From assembly GCF_017377395.1 (NCBI RefSeq), contig NZ_CP061800.1, positions 6,035,633 through 6,099,632 on the forward strand: 64,000 bases of DNA, in the 5' to 3' direction. Within the stretch, counting starts at the first letter, position 1, and every line of letters starts with the position of its first letter. Source of the DNA: Desulfonema magnum (GTDB lineage Bacteria; Desulfobacterota; Desulfobacteria; Desulfobacterales; 4be13). Below are positions 26,125 to 37,005 of this stretch, in pieces. The notes beneath the pieces were generated by a model. The model was not told the DNA's origin, made no database searches, and saw only the letters and a program-made list of their open reading frames with translations. A program made the translations under genes and the position numbers.

Positions 26125-29100
26125 AGATTTTCTGACACACCTGGCCAGCTTAAACATAAGGCTTATGCCAGATGGAAATCAGCTGCGCTACAGCGCGCCC
26201 CGGGATGCTGTGACACCCGAGCTTCGGGAACAACTGAGCGCGCGTAAATCTGAAATTCTCGAATTTTTGCGTAAGACCGGTCTGCGCCCGGGGTCTCATG
26301 AGGCCCCTGTCAGGCGATGCTCACGAGAGGGAGATATCCCCCTTTCCTTTGCCCAGCAGCGGCTCTGGTTCCTTGACCAATTTGAACCTGGAAATGCTTA
26401 TTACAACCTGCTGTGGGCATTGCATCTCAGGGGGCATCTCCGGGTTCCGGTTTTGGAACAAAGTCTTAATGAAATCGTCCGCAGACATGAAGTCTTACGA
26501 ACCACGTTCAGTCTGAGGGAAGACGGGACTCCCATCCAAATCATTCATCCGTATTCAGCAGCAAAGGTGCGGGTGAACGATTTGCAGACGTTGCCGGAAC
26601 TCACTCAAATGCGGGAAGTTCGTAAAGCAGCGGCTCAGGAGATTCAGCTGCCCTTTGATCTGGAAAAAGGACCTCTGTTACGACCCCCCCTGTTTCGTCT
26701 GAGCAATGAAACTCATGTATTGCTGCTTGTGATGCACCATATTGTCACTGATGGCTGGTCCATGGGAATATTCATCCGGGAACTCACGGCAATTTACCAG
26801 AGTTTTTCCCAGGGAACCCCCGCCTCCCTTCCGGAACTGTCTGTTCAATATGCGGATTTCGCAGTCTGGCAGCGGGAATGGCTCAGGGGAAAACACCTGG
26901 AAAAACATCTTCTGTATTGGAAAGAACAGTTGGCCGGAGCGCCCCCTGTGTTGGAACTCCCTTCAGACCGCCCCCGCCCCGCGAAGCTTACCTACAGGGG
27001 ATCAGCCGAACATTTTCATATCAGCCCTGATGTGACAGAAAAACTCAGTGCGTTGAGCCGCCAAAAAGGCGTGTCCCTGTTTATGACCCTGTTTGCCGCG
27101 TTCAACACATTGCTTTTCCGTTATACCGGCCAAAAAGACATGGTGATCGGTTCCACCACTGCCGGCCGAAATCACAAAGCAATTGAAAATCTGATCGGTT
27201 TTTTTGTAAATAACCTGGTATTACGGTCAGACATGTCTGGCGATCCTTGTTTCTCGGAACTGCTGACCAGCGTGCGACAGGTGACTTTGGACGCGTACGC
27301 GCATCAGGATATGCCTTTTGAGCAGTTGGTGGACGCTTTGGGAGCGGAGAGAAATCTGAGCCATACCCCGCTGTTTCAGGTGATGTTTGTCTGGCGAAAC
27401 TTCCCTTTTGAAAACTTGCAGCTTCCTGATCTGCATGTAAATCTGCTGGAGACAGAGACGTTTACAGCCTTATATGATCTGAATCTGCTGATGATGAAAA
27501 CAGACACAGGCATGGCCGCGACCCTGGAATACAGCACCGATCTGTTTGACAGAAGTACCATCTCCCGGATGATCGGACATTTTCAAACCCTGTTGGAGGG
27601 TGTGGCCGAGGAACCGGATCATAAGATTTCCGAACTGCCTGTTCTCACCCGGGCCGAGCGTGTTCAGTTACTGGAAGAATTTAACGACACGCAGGCTGCT
27701 TATCCCGGCAACAAAACCATCAGCGACTTATTCGAAGAACAGGCAGAAGAGACACCGGACAATATAGCGGTGGTTTTCAAAGAGACCAGGCTGAAGTACT
27801 GGGAGTTAAATAAGCAGTCCAATGGCCTGGCCTGGTATTTAAAGGAAACCCATGATGTCAGACCAGGCGAATTCATCGCTGTCATTCTGGACCGGACTGA
27901 GCAGATGATTTCCGTGCTTCTCGGCATTCTCAAAGCAGGAGCCGCGTATGTGCCAATTGATCCGTGTTATCCTCATGAACGTATTCGTTATATTCTTGAG
28001 GATAGCGGATGCCGAATCATTCTCACAGAAACAGAATATGAAAGCCTTGTGTCGGAGCAGTTATGCGACACAACCCGGGAGAGCAAAAAGGTCATAAACA
28101 TTCGTACCATTGACGCCGGAAAAACAGAGGATCTGCCGTCCATATCAGCCCCTGACAATCCCGCGTATGTGATTTACACCTCGGGATCAACAGGGCAGCC
28201 CAAAGGATGTGTGATTACCCATCGCAATGTGGTCCGCCTGATGAAAAATGACAGATTTCATTTTGAATTTGGTCCGGATGATGTGTGGGTGGTGGCCCAT
28301 TCTTTCTGTTTTGACTTTTCCGTATGGGAGATGTACGGCGCGTTATTGTACGGCGGAAAGGTGATTGTGGCAACCCATGAGGATGTGCAGGATCCGCAGC
28401 TGTTTCTGCAGCTGATTCGGAAGCACCGCGTATCCTTGCTGAACCAGACCCCGGCCGCTTTTTACAACCTGATTGAAGCAGAAGCGGACGAAGCACAGCA
28501 TGATCTGGATGATCATCTCAGATATGTGATTTTCGGAGGAGACAAACTGAATCCTATTTATTTGCAGTCCTGGGCAGAACGCTATCCTTTGGAAACTATC
28601 AGGCTTGTCAATATGTACGGTATCACCGAAACAACAGTTCACGTGACTTATGGCCTGCTTTCCCGTGAACATATATTTGAACCCGGGGGGGCAAGTCCCA
28701 TAGGAATTCCCCTGCCTGAGACTCGGGTTTATGTCTGTGACGAGCAGATGAATCTTCAACCCGTGGGTGTTCCCGGAGAATTATATGTCGGCGGAACAGG
28801 TGTCAGCCAGGGATATCTCAACCGTGATGCCCTGACAGCCCGGCGATTTGTAAAAGATCCTTTTAAGCCCGGTGACACGCTTTATCGGACCGGAGATGTG
28901 GGCCGCTGGATAAATGACGGAACCCTTGAATTTTTCGGCCGGAATGATGATCAGGTACAAATCCGAGGCTATCGTGTGGAACTCGGAGAAATCGAAACCT
29001 GTCTCTGTGCCCATGAAGCCGTGGAAAAAGCCGTGATCATCGCGCGGGATGGCAAATCCGGTGTAAAAGAGCTGGCCGCATATTTCACGCGTGCGGGGCA

Positions 29101-29629
29101 CGCGGAACATGGGCCGAATATCAGTGAGATCAGAGAACATCTCAGAAAGACGCTCCCGGATTATATGATTCCTTCTTACTTTATCCCATTGGAAGCATTT
29201 CCCCTGACCTCAAACAAAAAAGTGGATCGCGGCTCGCTGCCTGATCCGGAGGGGTTCAGGACCGGCTCTGACTCGGATTATGTTACTCCCGGGACCCGGG
29301 CAGAGCATCATATTACTGAGGTCTGGAAAGATGTGATCGGAGTGCGACATATTGGCATCCATGACAATTTTTTCGATATCGGGGGGCATTCAATGCTTAT
29401 GGTTCGCATTCGGAACCGGCTTCAGAAGCTGTTTGATCAGGAAATTTCCATTGTGGAGATGTTCAAATATCCGACAATTCACACACTGGCCGCGTATCTG
29501 ACCCGGAAGTCGGACGAATCATCTTCCGAACAGGGACAAGAACGGGCCAGGACACGGAGAACCCGAAGCACCTCCGTAAACCGCCAAAGACAATCCCGGT
29601 TGAAACATCGGGAAAAGGCTGAGGGGTAA
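26111..29629 (+). CDS. NRPS module: docking-C-A(Thr)-PCP
   Basis: 1,172 residues. It opens with a TubC-type docking domain (LEDFLTHLASLNIRL ... SEILEFLR), then a condensation domain with HHIVTDGWS (His209-His210, Asp214). The adenylation domain has YTSGSTGQPKGC. Reading the ten-residue code against GrsA gives D-F-W-N-I-G-M-V-H-K (from FDFSVWEMY, LNQTPAAF, VIFGGDKL, NMYGITETTVH), the recorded code for threonine. The carrier domain has GGHSML (Ser1094). No epimerase is present, so L-Thr is expected. ATG 26111 follows AAGGAAAGGGG and overlaps the upstream PKS by 14 bases. Confidence 0.92.
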   Translation: MTSLEDFLTHLASLNIRLMPDGNQLRYSAPRDAVTPELREQLSARKSEILEFLRKTGLRPGSHEAPVRRCSREGDIPLSFAQQRLWFLDQFEPGNAYYNLLWALHLRGHLRVPVLEQSLNEIVRRHEVLRTTFSLREDGTPIQIIHPYSAAKVRVNDLQTLPELTQMREVRKAAAQEIQLPFDLEKGPLLRPPLFRLSNETHVLLLVMHHIVTDGWSMGIFIRELTAIYQSFSQGTPASLPELSVQYADFAVWQREWLRGKHLEKHLLYWKEQLAGAPPVLELPSDRPRPAKLTYRGSAEHFHISPDVTEKLSALSRQKGVSLFMTLFAAFNTLLFRYTGQKDMVIGSTTAGRNHKAIENLIGFFVNNLVLRSDMSGDPCFSELLTSVRQVTLDAYAHQDMPFEQLVDALGAERNLSHTPLFQVMFVWRNFPFENLQLPDLHVNLLETETFTALYDLNLLMMKTDTGMAATLEYSTDLFDRSTISRMIGHFQTLLEGVAEEPDHKISELPVLTRAERVQLLEEFNDTQAAYPGNKTISDLFEEQAEETPDNIAVVFKETRLKYWELNKQSNGLAWYLKETHDVRPGEFIAVILDRTEQMISVLLGILKAGAAYVPIDPCYPHERIRYILEDSGCRIILTETEYESLVSEQLCDTTRESKKVINIRTIDAGKTEDLPSISAPDNPAYVIYTSGSTGQPKGCVITHRNVVRLMKNDRFHFEFGPDDVWVVAHSFCFDFSVWEMYGALLYGGKVIVATHEDVQDPQLFLQLIRKHRVSLLNQTPAAFYNLIEAEADEAQHDLDDHLRYVIFGGDKLNPIYLQSWAERYPLETIRLVNMYGITETTVHVTYGLLSREHIFEPGGASPIGIPLPETRVYVCDEQMNLQPVGVPGELYVGGTGVSQGYLNRDALTARRFVKDPFKPGDTLYRTGDVGRWINDGTLEFFGRNDDQVQIRGYRVELGEIETCLCAHEAVEKAVIIARDGKSGVKELAAYFTRAGHAEHGPNISEIREHLRKTLPDYMIPSYFIPLEAFPLTSNKKVDRGSLPDPEGFRTGSDSDYVTPGTRAEHHITEVWKDVIGVRHIGIHDNFFDIGGHSMLMVRIRNRLQKLFDQEISIVEMFKYPTIHTLAAYLTRKSDESSSEQGQERARTRRTRSTSVNRQRQSRLKHREKAEG

Positions 29630-29634
29630 CATAC

Positions 29635-32600
29635 ATGGAATCTGTAAACAAACTGAATACTGCTGCGGATGAGGCGTCTGTGGCCATTATCGGCATGTCG
29701 TGCCGGTTTCCGGAGGCTTCGGACATTGAGACGTTCTGGCAGAACCTGAAACAGGCCAGGGAATGCATCTCCTTTTTCTCGGATGAGGAGCTGACAGCTT
29801 CAGGAACGCCCCCGTATTTTCTGAAAATGCGTGAATACGTGCGGGCAAAGGCAATCATTCCGGAAAGTGACATGTTTGACGCGTCTTTCTTCGGATTCAA
29901 TCCCGGGGACGCTGAGATGACAGATATCCAGCACCGGATATTCCTCGAATGCGCGTGGGAGGTTCTTGAAAGCGCGGGATATGATCCCGCGGCTTACAAA
30001 GGGCTTATCGGTCTGTACGCGGGTGCCGGAATAAACACCTATTTTCTCAACAATATTTATCCGAACCTGGGACTTGTGGGCGGATCAGCCGACGCGTACC
30101 AGGTGATGCTCTCCAATGACAGGGCTTTTCTGCCCACCATGATTTCCTATAAGCTCAATCTGAGGGGACCCAGCCTGAATGTCCAGACCGCGTGTTCCAC
30201 TTCTCTGGTGGCTGTTCATCTGGCATGTCAGAGCCTGCTGAACGGAGAATGCGACATGGCAATGGCCGGCGGAGTCTCGGCCGGTTCTCCGCCAAAAGAG
30301 GGGTATGTGTATGAAGAGGGGATGATTCTCTCCCCTGATGGTCATTGCCGTGCCTTTGACGCCAAAGCCGGGGGAACTGTCCCGGGAAACGGATGCGGTA
30401 TTGTGCTTCTGAAACGACTGCCCGAGGCCCTGACACACGGAGATTATATTTACGCGGTCATCAGAGGATCTGCGGTCAACAATGACGGGTCATTAAAAGT
30501 GGGATATACCGCGCCCGGGGTAACAGGCCAAAGAGATGTGATCGCCGAAGCCCAGGCCATTGCCGATATCCCGCCTGATACAATTACTTATGTGGAAACC
30601 CACGGCACCGGCACTGTTTTAGGAGACCCCATTGAAATCCAGGCACTGACTGAGGCATTTCATACAGGTACGGAAAAAAAGAAATTTTGTGCAATCGGTT
30701 CGGTAAAGACCAATATCGGACATCTGGACGCGGCCGCGGGCGTGGCAAGTCTTATCAAAACCGCCCTTGTCATCAAACATGGAATGATCCCGCCAAGCCT
30801 TCATTTTGAAGCGCCGAATCCGAAAATCGCTTTTGAGAACAGTCCGTTTTACGTGAATACTGAATTGTCAGAATGGAATACAGGGGACATGCCGCGACGG
30901 GCCGGTGTCAGTTCCTTTGGCATCGGGGGAACCAATGCCCATATGATTCTTGAGGAATGGCCCGCGGCCGTCAGAGCCCCTCGGACAGAGACTGACAAAT
31001 CCTGGCACCTGGTCCTGTTGTCTGCAAAGACTGAATCCGCCCTGAACAAAATGACAGTAAATCTGGCTGACCATTTAAAATCTCATCCTGAGATTCAGCT
31101 TGCTGACGTGGCATATACGCTTCAGGCAGGACGAAAAGGATTTGATTACCGTGGGATGGCACTTTGCCAGAATATAACAGATGCTGAGACCGTCTTCCGC
31201 AACATGAATCCGCGGCGGGTGCTGACGAGCTTCCGGGAGTCTCAGGACCGTTCCGTGGCGTTTATGTTTTCAGGACAGGGTTCCCAGTATGTAAACATGG
31301 GACGGGGACTTTATCAGATCGAACCCGCTTTCCGAGAACAGGTTGATTTGTGTTCGGAACTTCTCAGACCTCATTTGGGATATGACCTGCGCCTTGTGTT
31401 ATATCCCCCGGGAACCAGCCCTGACAGTCAGCCGTCCGATGATATCAGCCGCACTGCGGTTGCACAGCCAGCCCTTTTTGTAATCGAATACGCTCTGGCC
31501 AGGCTGCTGATGGAATGGGGGATTCATCCAAAGGCCATGATCGGACACAGTATTGGTGAATATGTGGCAGCCTGTATCGCGGGCGTGTTTTCCCTGGAAG
31601 ATGCGTTGTCCCTGGTTGCGGCCCGGGGACAGATGGTTCAGGAACTTCCTGGCGGAGCAATGACGGCCCTTCCGCTTCCTGAAAAAGATATCATTCCTCT
31701 GCTTGGTTCAACACTCTCTCTTGCGGCTGTGAATGCGCCCTGCTTTTGCGTAGTTTCGGGCAGCGTCACAGATATTGAGCAACTGGAGAACCAGCTTGCC
31801 CCTCAGGGGATTGAATACCGCCGACTGCATACCTCTCACGCATTTCATTCGGAGATGATGGACCCGGTGATGGGGAAGTTTACCGAGCTTGTGGGAAATC
31901 TGCGTCTGAACCGGCCGCAGATTCCGTATATCTCCAATCTTACCGGCACATGGATTACGGAAGAGCAAGCCACTGATCCCGCATATTGGGCAAAGCATCT
32001 GCGTGAGACAGTTCGTTTTTCCGACGGCGTGAAGGAACTGCTCAGAGATCCCGGACGAATTCTGCTGGAAGTGGGACCCGGAAGAACACTGAGTACGCTG
32101 GCCATGCGTCAGACAGACAGAACAACAGAACAAATTATACTGAACTCCCTGCGTCATCCCCGGGATCAGCAGTCAGATGAAGCATTCATTCTTACCACAC
32201 TCGGCAGGCTCTGGCTTGCAGGTGTTTCTGCGGACTGGAACAAATTCCATGCCCGTGAGCAGCGTTACCGTGTTCCCCTGCCGACATATCCGTTTGAGCG
32301 TAAACGCTACTGGGCTGAAACCGGGGACCGGAAACCAAAAACGGGAACAGGCCCTGAAACTCAGAGCCGTATCCCAAGTTCGGAGTCTCAACAAAATGAT
32401 ATCTCAGAAAAAAAATCGCCCTCGCAACACTCAGGACCGAATTTGGCAAATGCTTATGTGGCCCCGCGTAATGAAACAGAACAAATCCTGACTGAAATCT
32501 TCCGGGAATTACTTGGTGTCGGTAAGGTCGGAATTTACGACAGCTTCTTTGAACTCGGAGGACATTCCCTGCTGGCTACCCGGGTGGCCTCCCGGTTGCG

Positions 32601-32757
32601 GGAAAAATTCAGAATGGAACTCTCTTTAAGCGACCTGTTTGAAGAACCCACGGTGGCCGGTCTGGCAGGGCATATCAAAAACATTCATATGACATTGCAA
32701 AAGCTTCAGGCTCCGCCCGATCCGAAGACAGGAAACCGAACAGAGGGAGAGCTATGA
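29635..32757 (+). CDS. PKS module: KS-AT-ACP
   Basis: 1,040 residues, beginning five bases after the NRPS stop. KS has ASVAIIGMSCRFPEA and TACSTSLVAV (Cys187), ETHGTGTVLGDP and KTNIGHLDAAAG. AT has FSGQGSQY, GHSIGEY (Ser639) and HAFH 735-738, so malonyl-CoA is the expected extender. ACP has GGHSLL (Ser978). There is no KR, DH or ER, so the beta-keto group of the Thr-malonate unit should remain. KS and AT resemble those of the first PKS throughout, suggesting module duplication within the cluster. Confidence 0.93.
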   Translation: MESVNKLNTAADEASVAIIGMSCRFPEASDIETFWQNLKQARECISFFSDEELTASGTPPYFLKMREYVRAKAIIPESDMFDASFFGFNPGDAEMTDIQHRIFLECAWEVLESAGYDPAAYKGLIGLYAGAGINTYFLNNIYPNLGLVGGSADAYQVMLSNDRAFLPTMISYKLNLRGPSLNVQTACSTSLVAVHLACQSLLNGECDMAMAGGVSAGSPPKEGYVYEEGMILSPDGHCRAFDAKAGGTVPGNGCGIVLLKRLPEALTHGDYIYAVIRGSAVNNDGSLKVGYTAPGVTGQRDVIAEAQAIADIPPDTITYVETHGTGTVLGDPIEIQALTEAFHTGTEKKKFCAIGSVKTNIGHLDAAAGVASLIKTALVIKHGMIPPSLHFEAPNPKIAFENSPFYVNTELSEWNTGDMPRRAGVSSFGIGGTNAHMILEEWPAAVRAPRTETDKSWHLVLLSAKTESALNKMTVNLADHLKSHPEIQLADVAYTLQAGRKGFDYRGMALCQNITDAETVFRNMNPRRVLTSFRESQDRSVAFMFSGQGSQYVNMGRGLYQIEPAFREQVDLCSELLRPHLGYDLRLVLYPPGTSPDSQPSDDISRTAVAQPALFVIEYALARLLMEWGIHPKAMIGHSIGEYVAACIAGVFSLEDALSLVAARGQMVQELPGGAMTALPLPEKDIIPLLGSTLSLAAVNAPCFCVVSGSVTDIEQLENQLAPQGIEYRRLHTSHAFHSEMMDPVMGKFTELVGNLRLNRPQIPYISNLTGTWITEEQATDPAYWAKHLRETVRFSDGVKELLRDPGRILLEVGPGRTLSTLAMRQTDRTTEQIILNSLRHPRDQQSDEAFILTTLGRLWLAGVSADWNKFHAREQRYRVPLPTYPFERKRYWAETGDRKPKTGTGPETQSRIPSSESQQNDISEKKSPSQHSGPNLANAYVAPRNETEQILTEIFRELLGVGKVGIYDSFFELGGHSLLATRVASRLREKFRMELSLSDLFEEPTVAGLAGHIKNIHMTLQKLQAPPDPKTGNRTEGEL

Positions 32758-32784
32758 AGACCATTAAAGAACAAAGGACGAACA

Positions 32785-35700
32785 ATGAAAACAATTAAAG
32801 CGTTCCTGACTTACCTCGGCGCTCTGGACATAAGACTTTGGGCAGAAGGAGAGCGATTGCGCTATAATGCTCCTGAAAATGTTCTGACACCTGAATTATT
32901 TGATCAGTTGCGGACGCGTAAAGCAGAGATTCTTGAGTTCTTTCGCACGAAAAATATCGGGTCTTCTTCTGTTTCTATCGAAAAGATTCCCCAGGCAGAG
33001 GATTATCCTGTTTCTCATGCTCAACAACGATTGTGGCTGCTGAGTCAGATGAGGAAGGGCAATGAAGCATATAACATGCCTTCCGCACTTGCATTAAAAG
33101 GGAAAGTGAACAGGAAAGCATTTCAGCGGGCCTTTACAGCGCTGATACAGCGTCATGAGTCTTTACGAACCTCGTTTGTCATGGCAGACGGAGAACTCCG
33201 TCAGAAAATCCACGACAATCTGAATTTTAAAGTTGATTTTACAGATATAATAGCGGAAACACAACCGGAAAAGATCATAAGGGAGAAATTCTGTAAAGAA
33301 GCAACAGCGCCTTTTGATTTGGAAAACGGGCCGCTTATCAGAGTGTCTTTGTACAGAATATCAGACAGTTATCACATTATGTTTTTTAATATGCATCATA
33401 TTATTTCAGATGGTTGGTCAACGGGAATACTGGCGAGGGAATTTTGCCAGTTATATGATGCGTTCTCTCAGAAAAAACCAAACCCGCTTCCACCGCTTCG
33501 TATTCAGTACAAGGATTATGCAGCATGGCAGAACCATTTTCTAAAAACCAGTGAAATCGAAATCCACCGGGACTACTGGCATAAAAAACTCAGCCGTGAG
33601 ATACCCATACTTGATCTGCCCACAGATTTCCCCCGTCCCCCTTTGCAGACATTTGAAGGGAACACAGCTTCTTTCACGCTTTCTCCCAAGCAAACAGAAC
33701 GTGTCCGGGAATTTAATCTGAAACAGGGGGTGAGCCTGTATATGACGCTTTTAGCCGTGGTGAAAGTATTGCTTTACCGTTACACAGGCCAGAAAGATAT
33801 CATTGTGGGAAGTCCCATTGCCGGAAGAAATCATGCAGACCTTGAAGATCAAATCGGTTTTTATGTCAATACACTTGTATTACGAAATCAGATAGACGAA
33901 AACGCGAGTTTTGTATCCTTCTTAGAACAGGTCAGACAGACAGCAACAGAAGCTTATGATCATCAGGTATATCCTTTTGACAAACTGGTGGATGATCTGA
34001 ACTTGCATCGCGATATGAGCCGTTCGCCGCTTTTTGACATATTGGTAATTATGCAGAACAATGAGGCCGCGGACCTCTCTCTTCCGGAACTCCGTATAGA
34101 AACCCTTGAACAGGATTTCCCGATCAGCAAGTTTGATCTGACTTTTGAGTTTTGGGAAAGAGAAGACATACTGGTAAAACTCAAGTACAACACTGATCTT
34201 TTCCGAGAAGACCGAATAAAGCGGATGGGGACACATTTTCAGACGCTGACGGACAGCATTTTAAAAAATGCGGATCAGCCTGTCTGTCGTCTGAACATGC
34301 TGACACAAGATGAACAAAATCTGGTCGTTTATCAATTCAATGATACGGTCAGAGACTATCCCATTGACAAAACCGTTACAGACCTGATTGAAAATCAAGT
34401 TGAAAAGACCCCGGATTCCACAGCAGTGATATTTGAAGATCAGCAACTCACATATCGTGAGCTGAATACCCGGGCAAATCAGCTCTCATATCATCTTAAA
34501 AACCTGGGGGCGGGACCGGAAGTTCTGATCGGCATTTGTGCGGAACGTTCATTGGAAATGATTGTCGGCATATACGGTATTCTCAAAACAGGTTCGGCCT
34601 ATGTGCCTCTGGATCCGGATTATCCCTCTGAAAGACTCGGGTTTATGATCAGAGATGCCGGAATATCTCTCCTGCTGACTCAAAAGCATCTTGCACATCG
34701 TTTCAGCATGGGAGATATTCAGATCATTTGCCTGGATACGGACGGGCCTGCCATTGCTCAGTTATGTGAGGACAATCCCATCAGACATGTCAGCCCTGAC
34801 AGTCCCGCGTATGTGGTTTATACATCGGGAACCACCGGGCAGCCCAAAGGGGTGATCAACACTTATCTCGGACTGACCAATCAATTGTGCTGGCGCCAGG
34901 AATTTTTTAATCTCACCCCTTCAGACAGTGTGTTACAAAAAACACCTTTCAGTTTTGATAATTCAATATGGGAGATGTTCTGGCCCCTTATCGCGGGAGC
35001 CAGGTCTGTTCTGGCAAAACCCGGTGGTCAAAAGGACAGTGCTTATCTGGTACGGCTTATCATCAGACATAAAATCACCACCATCCATTTTGTGCCTTCA
35101 ATGCTTCGTGTTTTTTTAGAAACACCGGCCCTTGAACTCTGCCTCGGTTTAAAGCGTTGTTTTTCAGGTGGGGAGCCTCTGTCTGCTGATTTGCAGGAAA
35201 AATTTTTTACCCGACTGAAAATCCCCTTGTATAACCTGTACGGACAATCAGAAGCAGCCATGAACACGACCTGCTGGTTATGCCGACAGGATTCCCATCA
35301 AAGGGGCAGGATTCCCATCGGGCGTCCGATTTCCAATATTCGGATCTATATTCTGGGGCAGAATATGTTACCTCAGCCAATCGGTGTGCCGGGTGAAATA
35401 TATATAGGCGGACGGGGGATTGCCAGCGGCTATCTCAATCGTCCCGGTCTGGATGCGGAGAAATTCGTGTCCGACCCCTTCAGCCCTGATTCGGAATCCC
35501 TTTTATACAGAACCGGTGACAATGGCTGCTGGCTGCCAGACGGAAACATTGAATTTACAGGCCGGAATGATGAACAGGTAAAAATACGAGGCTACCGGAT
35601 TGAGTTGCAAGAAATCAGACTTTGTCTTCTGAATCATGAAGCCGTAAGGGAATCTGTTGTCGTGGTCAGAGATTTTGATGAAAATAAGGAACTGGTCGCT

Positions 35701-37005
35701 TATGTGGTGCCAACAGATCCTGACAAAGACTTCATTTCTGATCAGATTCGCGAACATTTGAAAAAAACACTGCCGGATTATATGGTTCCCTCTTATGTTA
35801 TCCAATTGGCAGAACTTCCGGTTACTCCTAACGGCAAAGTGGATAAAAACGCCCTGCCCGGTCCTTTGGAAATGGAAACCGTGCGGGAAAAGGAATATAT
35901 TGCCCCCCGATATGAGAGTGAAAGAAAACTCGCTGATATTTGGCAAGATATCCTTAAAGTCAGGAAAATAGGCATCCGGGATAATTTCTTTGAGCTGGGG
36001 GGGCATAGTCTGAAAGCCGCTCGGATGGTAAACCGAATTCATAAAGCTTTTGATGTTGAAATTAACTTAGGAGCGTTTTTTATCTCCCCGACAGTTGAAG
36101 AAATGGCAAGGCAAATTCATTTGAAAGTTTCCGATCACCAGAAAACACCCGAAACATTCACACCATTGGCATGTCTCCAGCCGAACGGAGAAAGACCCCC
36201 TTTATTTTTTATACATATTGCCCGGGGGGATGTTTTTTGTTATGCAGAGCTGTCTCGTCAGATTGGTTCTGACTACCCTTTTTATGGTTTACGAGCTTTC
36301 GGAATTGAGCCGGGAACATCATCGCTTACTCATGTTGAAGACATGGCCGCAAAATACATTGAATCCATACGCGCTGTTTATCCTCATGGGCCTTATGTCA
36401 TTGGCGGGCATTCCGGAGGGGGACGTATCGCGTTTGAGATGGCCCAGCAGATCAGTGAAGCAGGGGAAAGTGTTCCGCTTCTCATATTTATTGATGCTTT
36501 TGCGCCTGACTATTTTGGCAGCACCCGGGCCGATATGTGGGAATATATCATGACAGTCTATAGGGATATGTTTGATCTTGATATTCTTTCTTATTACACT
36601 GAAATTCGGGGGATATCTGATAAGATTGAGGACATACGACAGGATTTTGAATCACTTTCTCACGAAGACATGTTAAATGTTTTGTGGCAGTGCAGAAAGA
36701 AAGCAGGACTTCTGCTTTCAGACGTTGACACAGCGCTTCAGTATCGGATTTTTAAGCTTCAGATAGATGGCAGACTCTCACGTTTCAAATACAAACCCCT
36801 GTCATACTCAGGCCAAATCGTTTTATTCCGGGCAACTGAAAATCTGACCATCAACCAAACAGATGATGAGACGCTGGGATGGAACCGCCATGTCAGTCAT
36901 ATCAGAATCCATGATATTCCCGGTGCTGACCATATTACGATAGTGAATCTTCCTTATGTTAAAATTTTGGCAGAAAAACTGAAGCCTTATCTTGAAGCAA
37001 TCTGA
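32785..37005 (+). CDS. NRPS termination module: docking-C-A-PCP-TE
   Basis: 1,406 residues. TubC-like docking start (IKAFLTYLGALDIRLW), condensation domain with HHIISDGWS (His204-His205, Asp209), adenylation domain with YTSGTTGQPKGV, carrier GGHSLK (Ser1075), and a type I thioesterase with VIGGHSGGGR (Ser1210), LIFIDAFAPDYF and GADHITI (expected His). The specificity code reads D-N-W-H-F-G-L-M-N, closest to serine codes (D-V-W-H-F-S-L-V-D) but differing at four positions, so the substrate is open. The A5 motif is YGQSEAA, not the usual YGPTE. It releases the product by hydrolysis or cyclisation. Confidence 0.92.
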   Translation: MKTIKAFLTYLGALDIRLWAEGERLRYNAPENVLTPELFDQLRTRKAEILEFFRTKNIGSSSVSIEKIPQAEDYPVSHAQQRLWLLSQMRKGNEAYNMPSALALKGKVNRKAFQRAFTALIQRHESLRTSFVMADGELRQKIHDNLNFKVDFTDIIAETQPEKIIREKFCKEATAPFDLENGPLIRVSLYRISDSYHIMFFNMHHIISDGWSTGILAREFCQLYDAFSQKKPNPLPPLRIQYKDYAAWQNHFLKTSEIEIHRDYWHKKLSREIPILDLPTDFPRPPLQTFEGNTASFTLSPKQTERVREFNLKQGVSLYMTLLAVVKVLLYRYTGQKDIIVGSPIAGRNHADLEDQIGFYVNTLVLRNQIDENASFVSFLEQVRQTATEAYDHQVYPFDKLVDDLNLHRDMSRSPLFDILVIMQNNEAADLSLPELRIETLEQDFPISKFDLTFEFWEREDILVKLKYNTDLFREDRIKRMGTHFQTLTDSILKNADQPVCRLNMLTQDEQNLVVYQFNDTVRDYPIDKTVTDLIENQVEKTPDSTAVIFEDQQLTYRELNTRANQLSYHLKNLGAGPEVLIGICAERSLEMIVGIYGILKTGSAYVPLDPDYPSERLGFMIRDAGISLLLTQKHLAHRFSMGDIQIICLDTDGPAIAQLCEDNPIRHVSPDSPAYVVYTSGTTGQPKGVINTYLGLTNQLCWRQEFFNLTPSDSVLQKTPFSFDNSIWEMFWPLIAGARSVLAKPGGQKDSAYLVRLIIRHKITTIHFVPSMLRVFLETPALELCLGLKRCFSGGEPLSADLQEKFFTRLKIPLYNLYGQSEAAMNTTCWLCRQDSHQRGRIPIGRPISNIRIYILGQNMLPQPIGVPGEIYIGGRGIASGYLNRPGLDAEKFVSDPFSPDSESLLYRTGDNGCWLPDGNIEFTGRNDEQVKIRGYRIELQEIRLCLLNHEAVRESVVVVRDFDENKELVAYVVPTDPDKDFISDQIREHLKKTLPDYMVPSYVIQLAELPVTPNGKVDKNALPGPLEMETVREKEYIAPRYESERKLADIWQDILKVRKIGIRDNFFELGGHSLKAARMVNRIHKAFDVEINLGAFFISPTVEEMARQIHLKVSDHQKTPETFTPLACLQPNGERPPLFFIHIARGDVFCYAELSRQIGSDYPFYGLRAFGIEPGTSSLTHVEDMAAKYIESIRAVYPHGPYVIGGHSGGGRIAFEMAQQISEAGESVPLLIFIDAFAPDYFGSTRADMWEYIMTVYRDMFDLDILSYYTEIRGISDKIEDIRQDFESLSHEDMLNVLWQCRKKAGLLLSDVDTALQYRIFKLQIDGRLSRFKYKPLSYSGQIVLFRATENLTINQTDDETLGWNRHVSHIRIHDIPGADHITIVNLPYVKILAEKLKPYLEAI

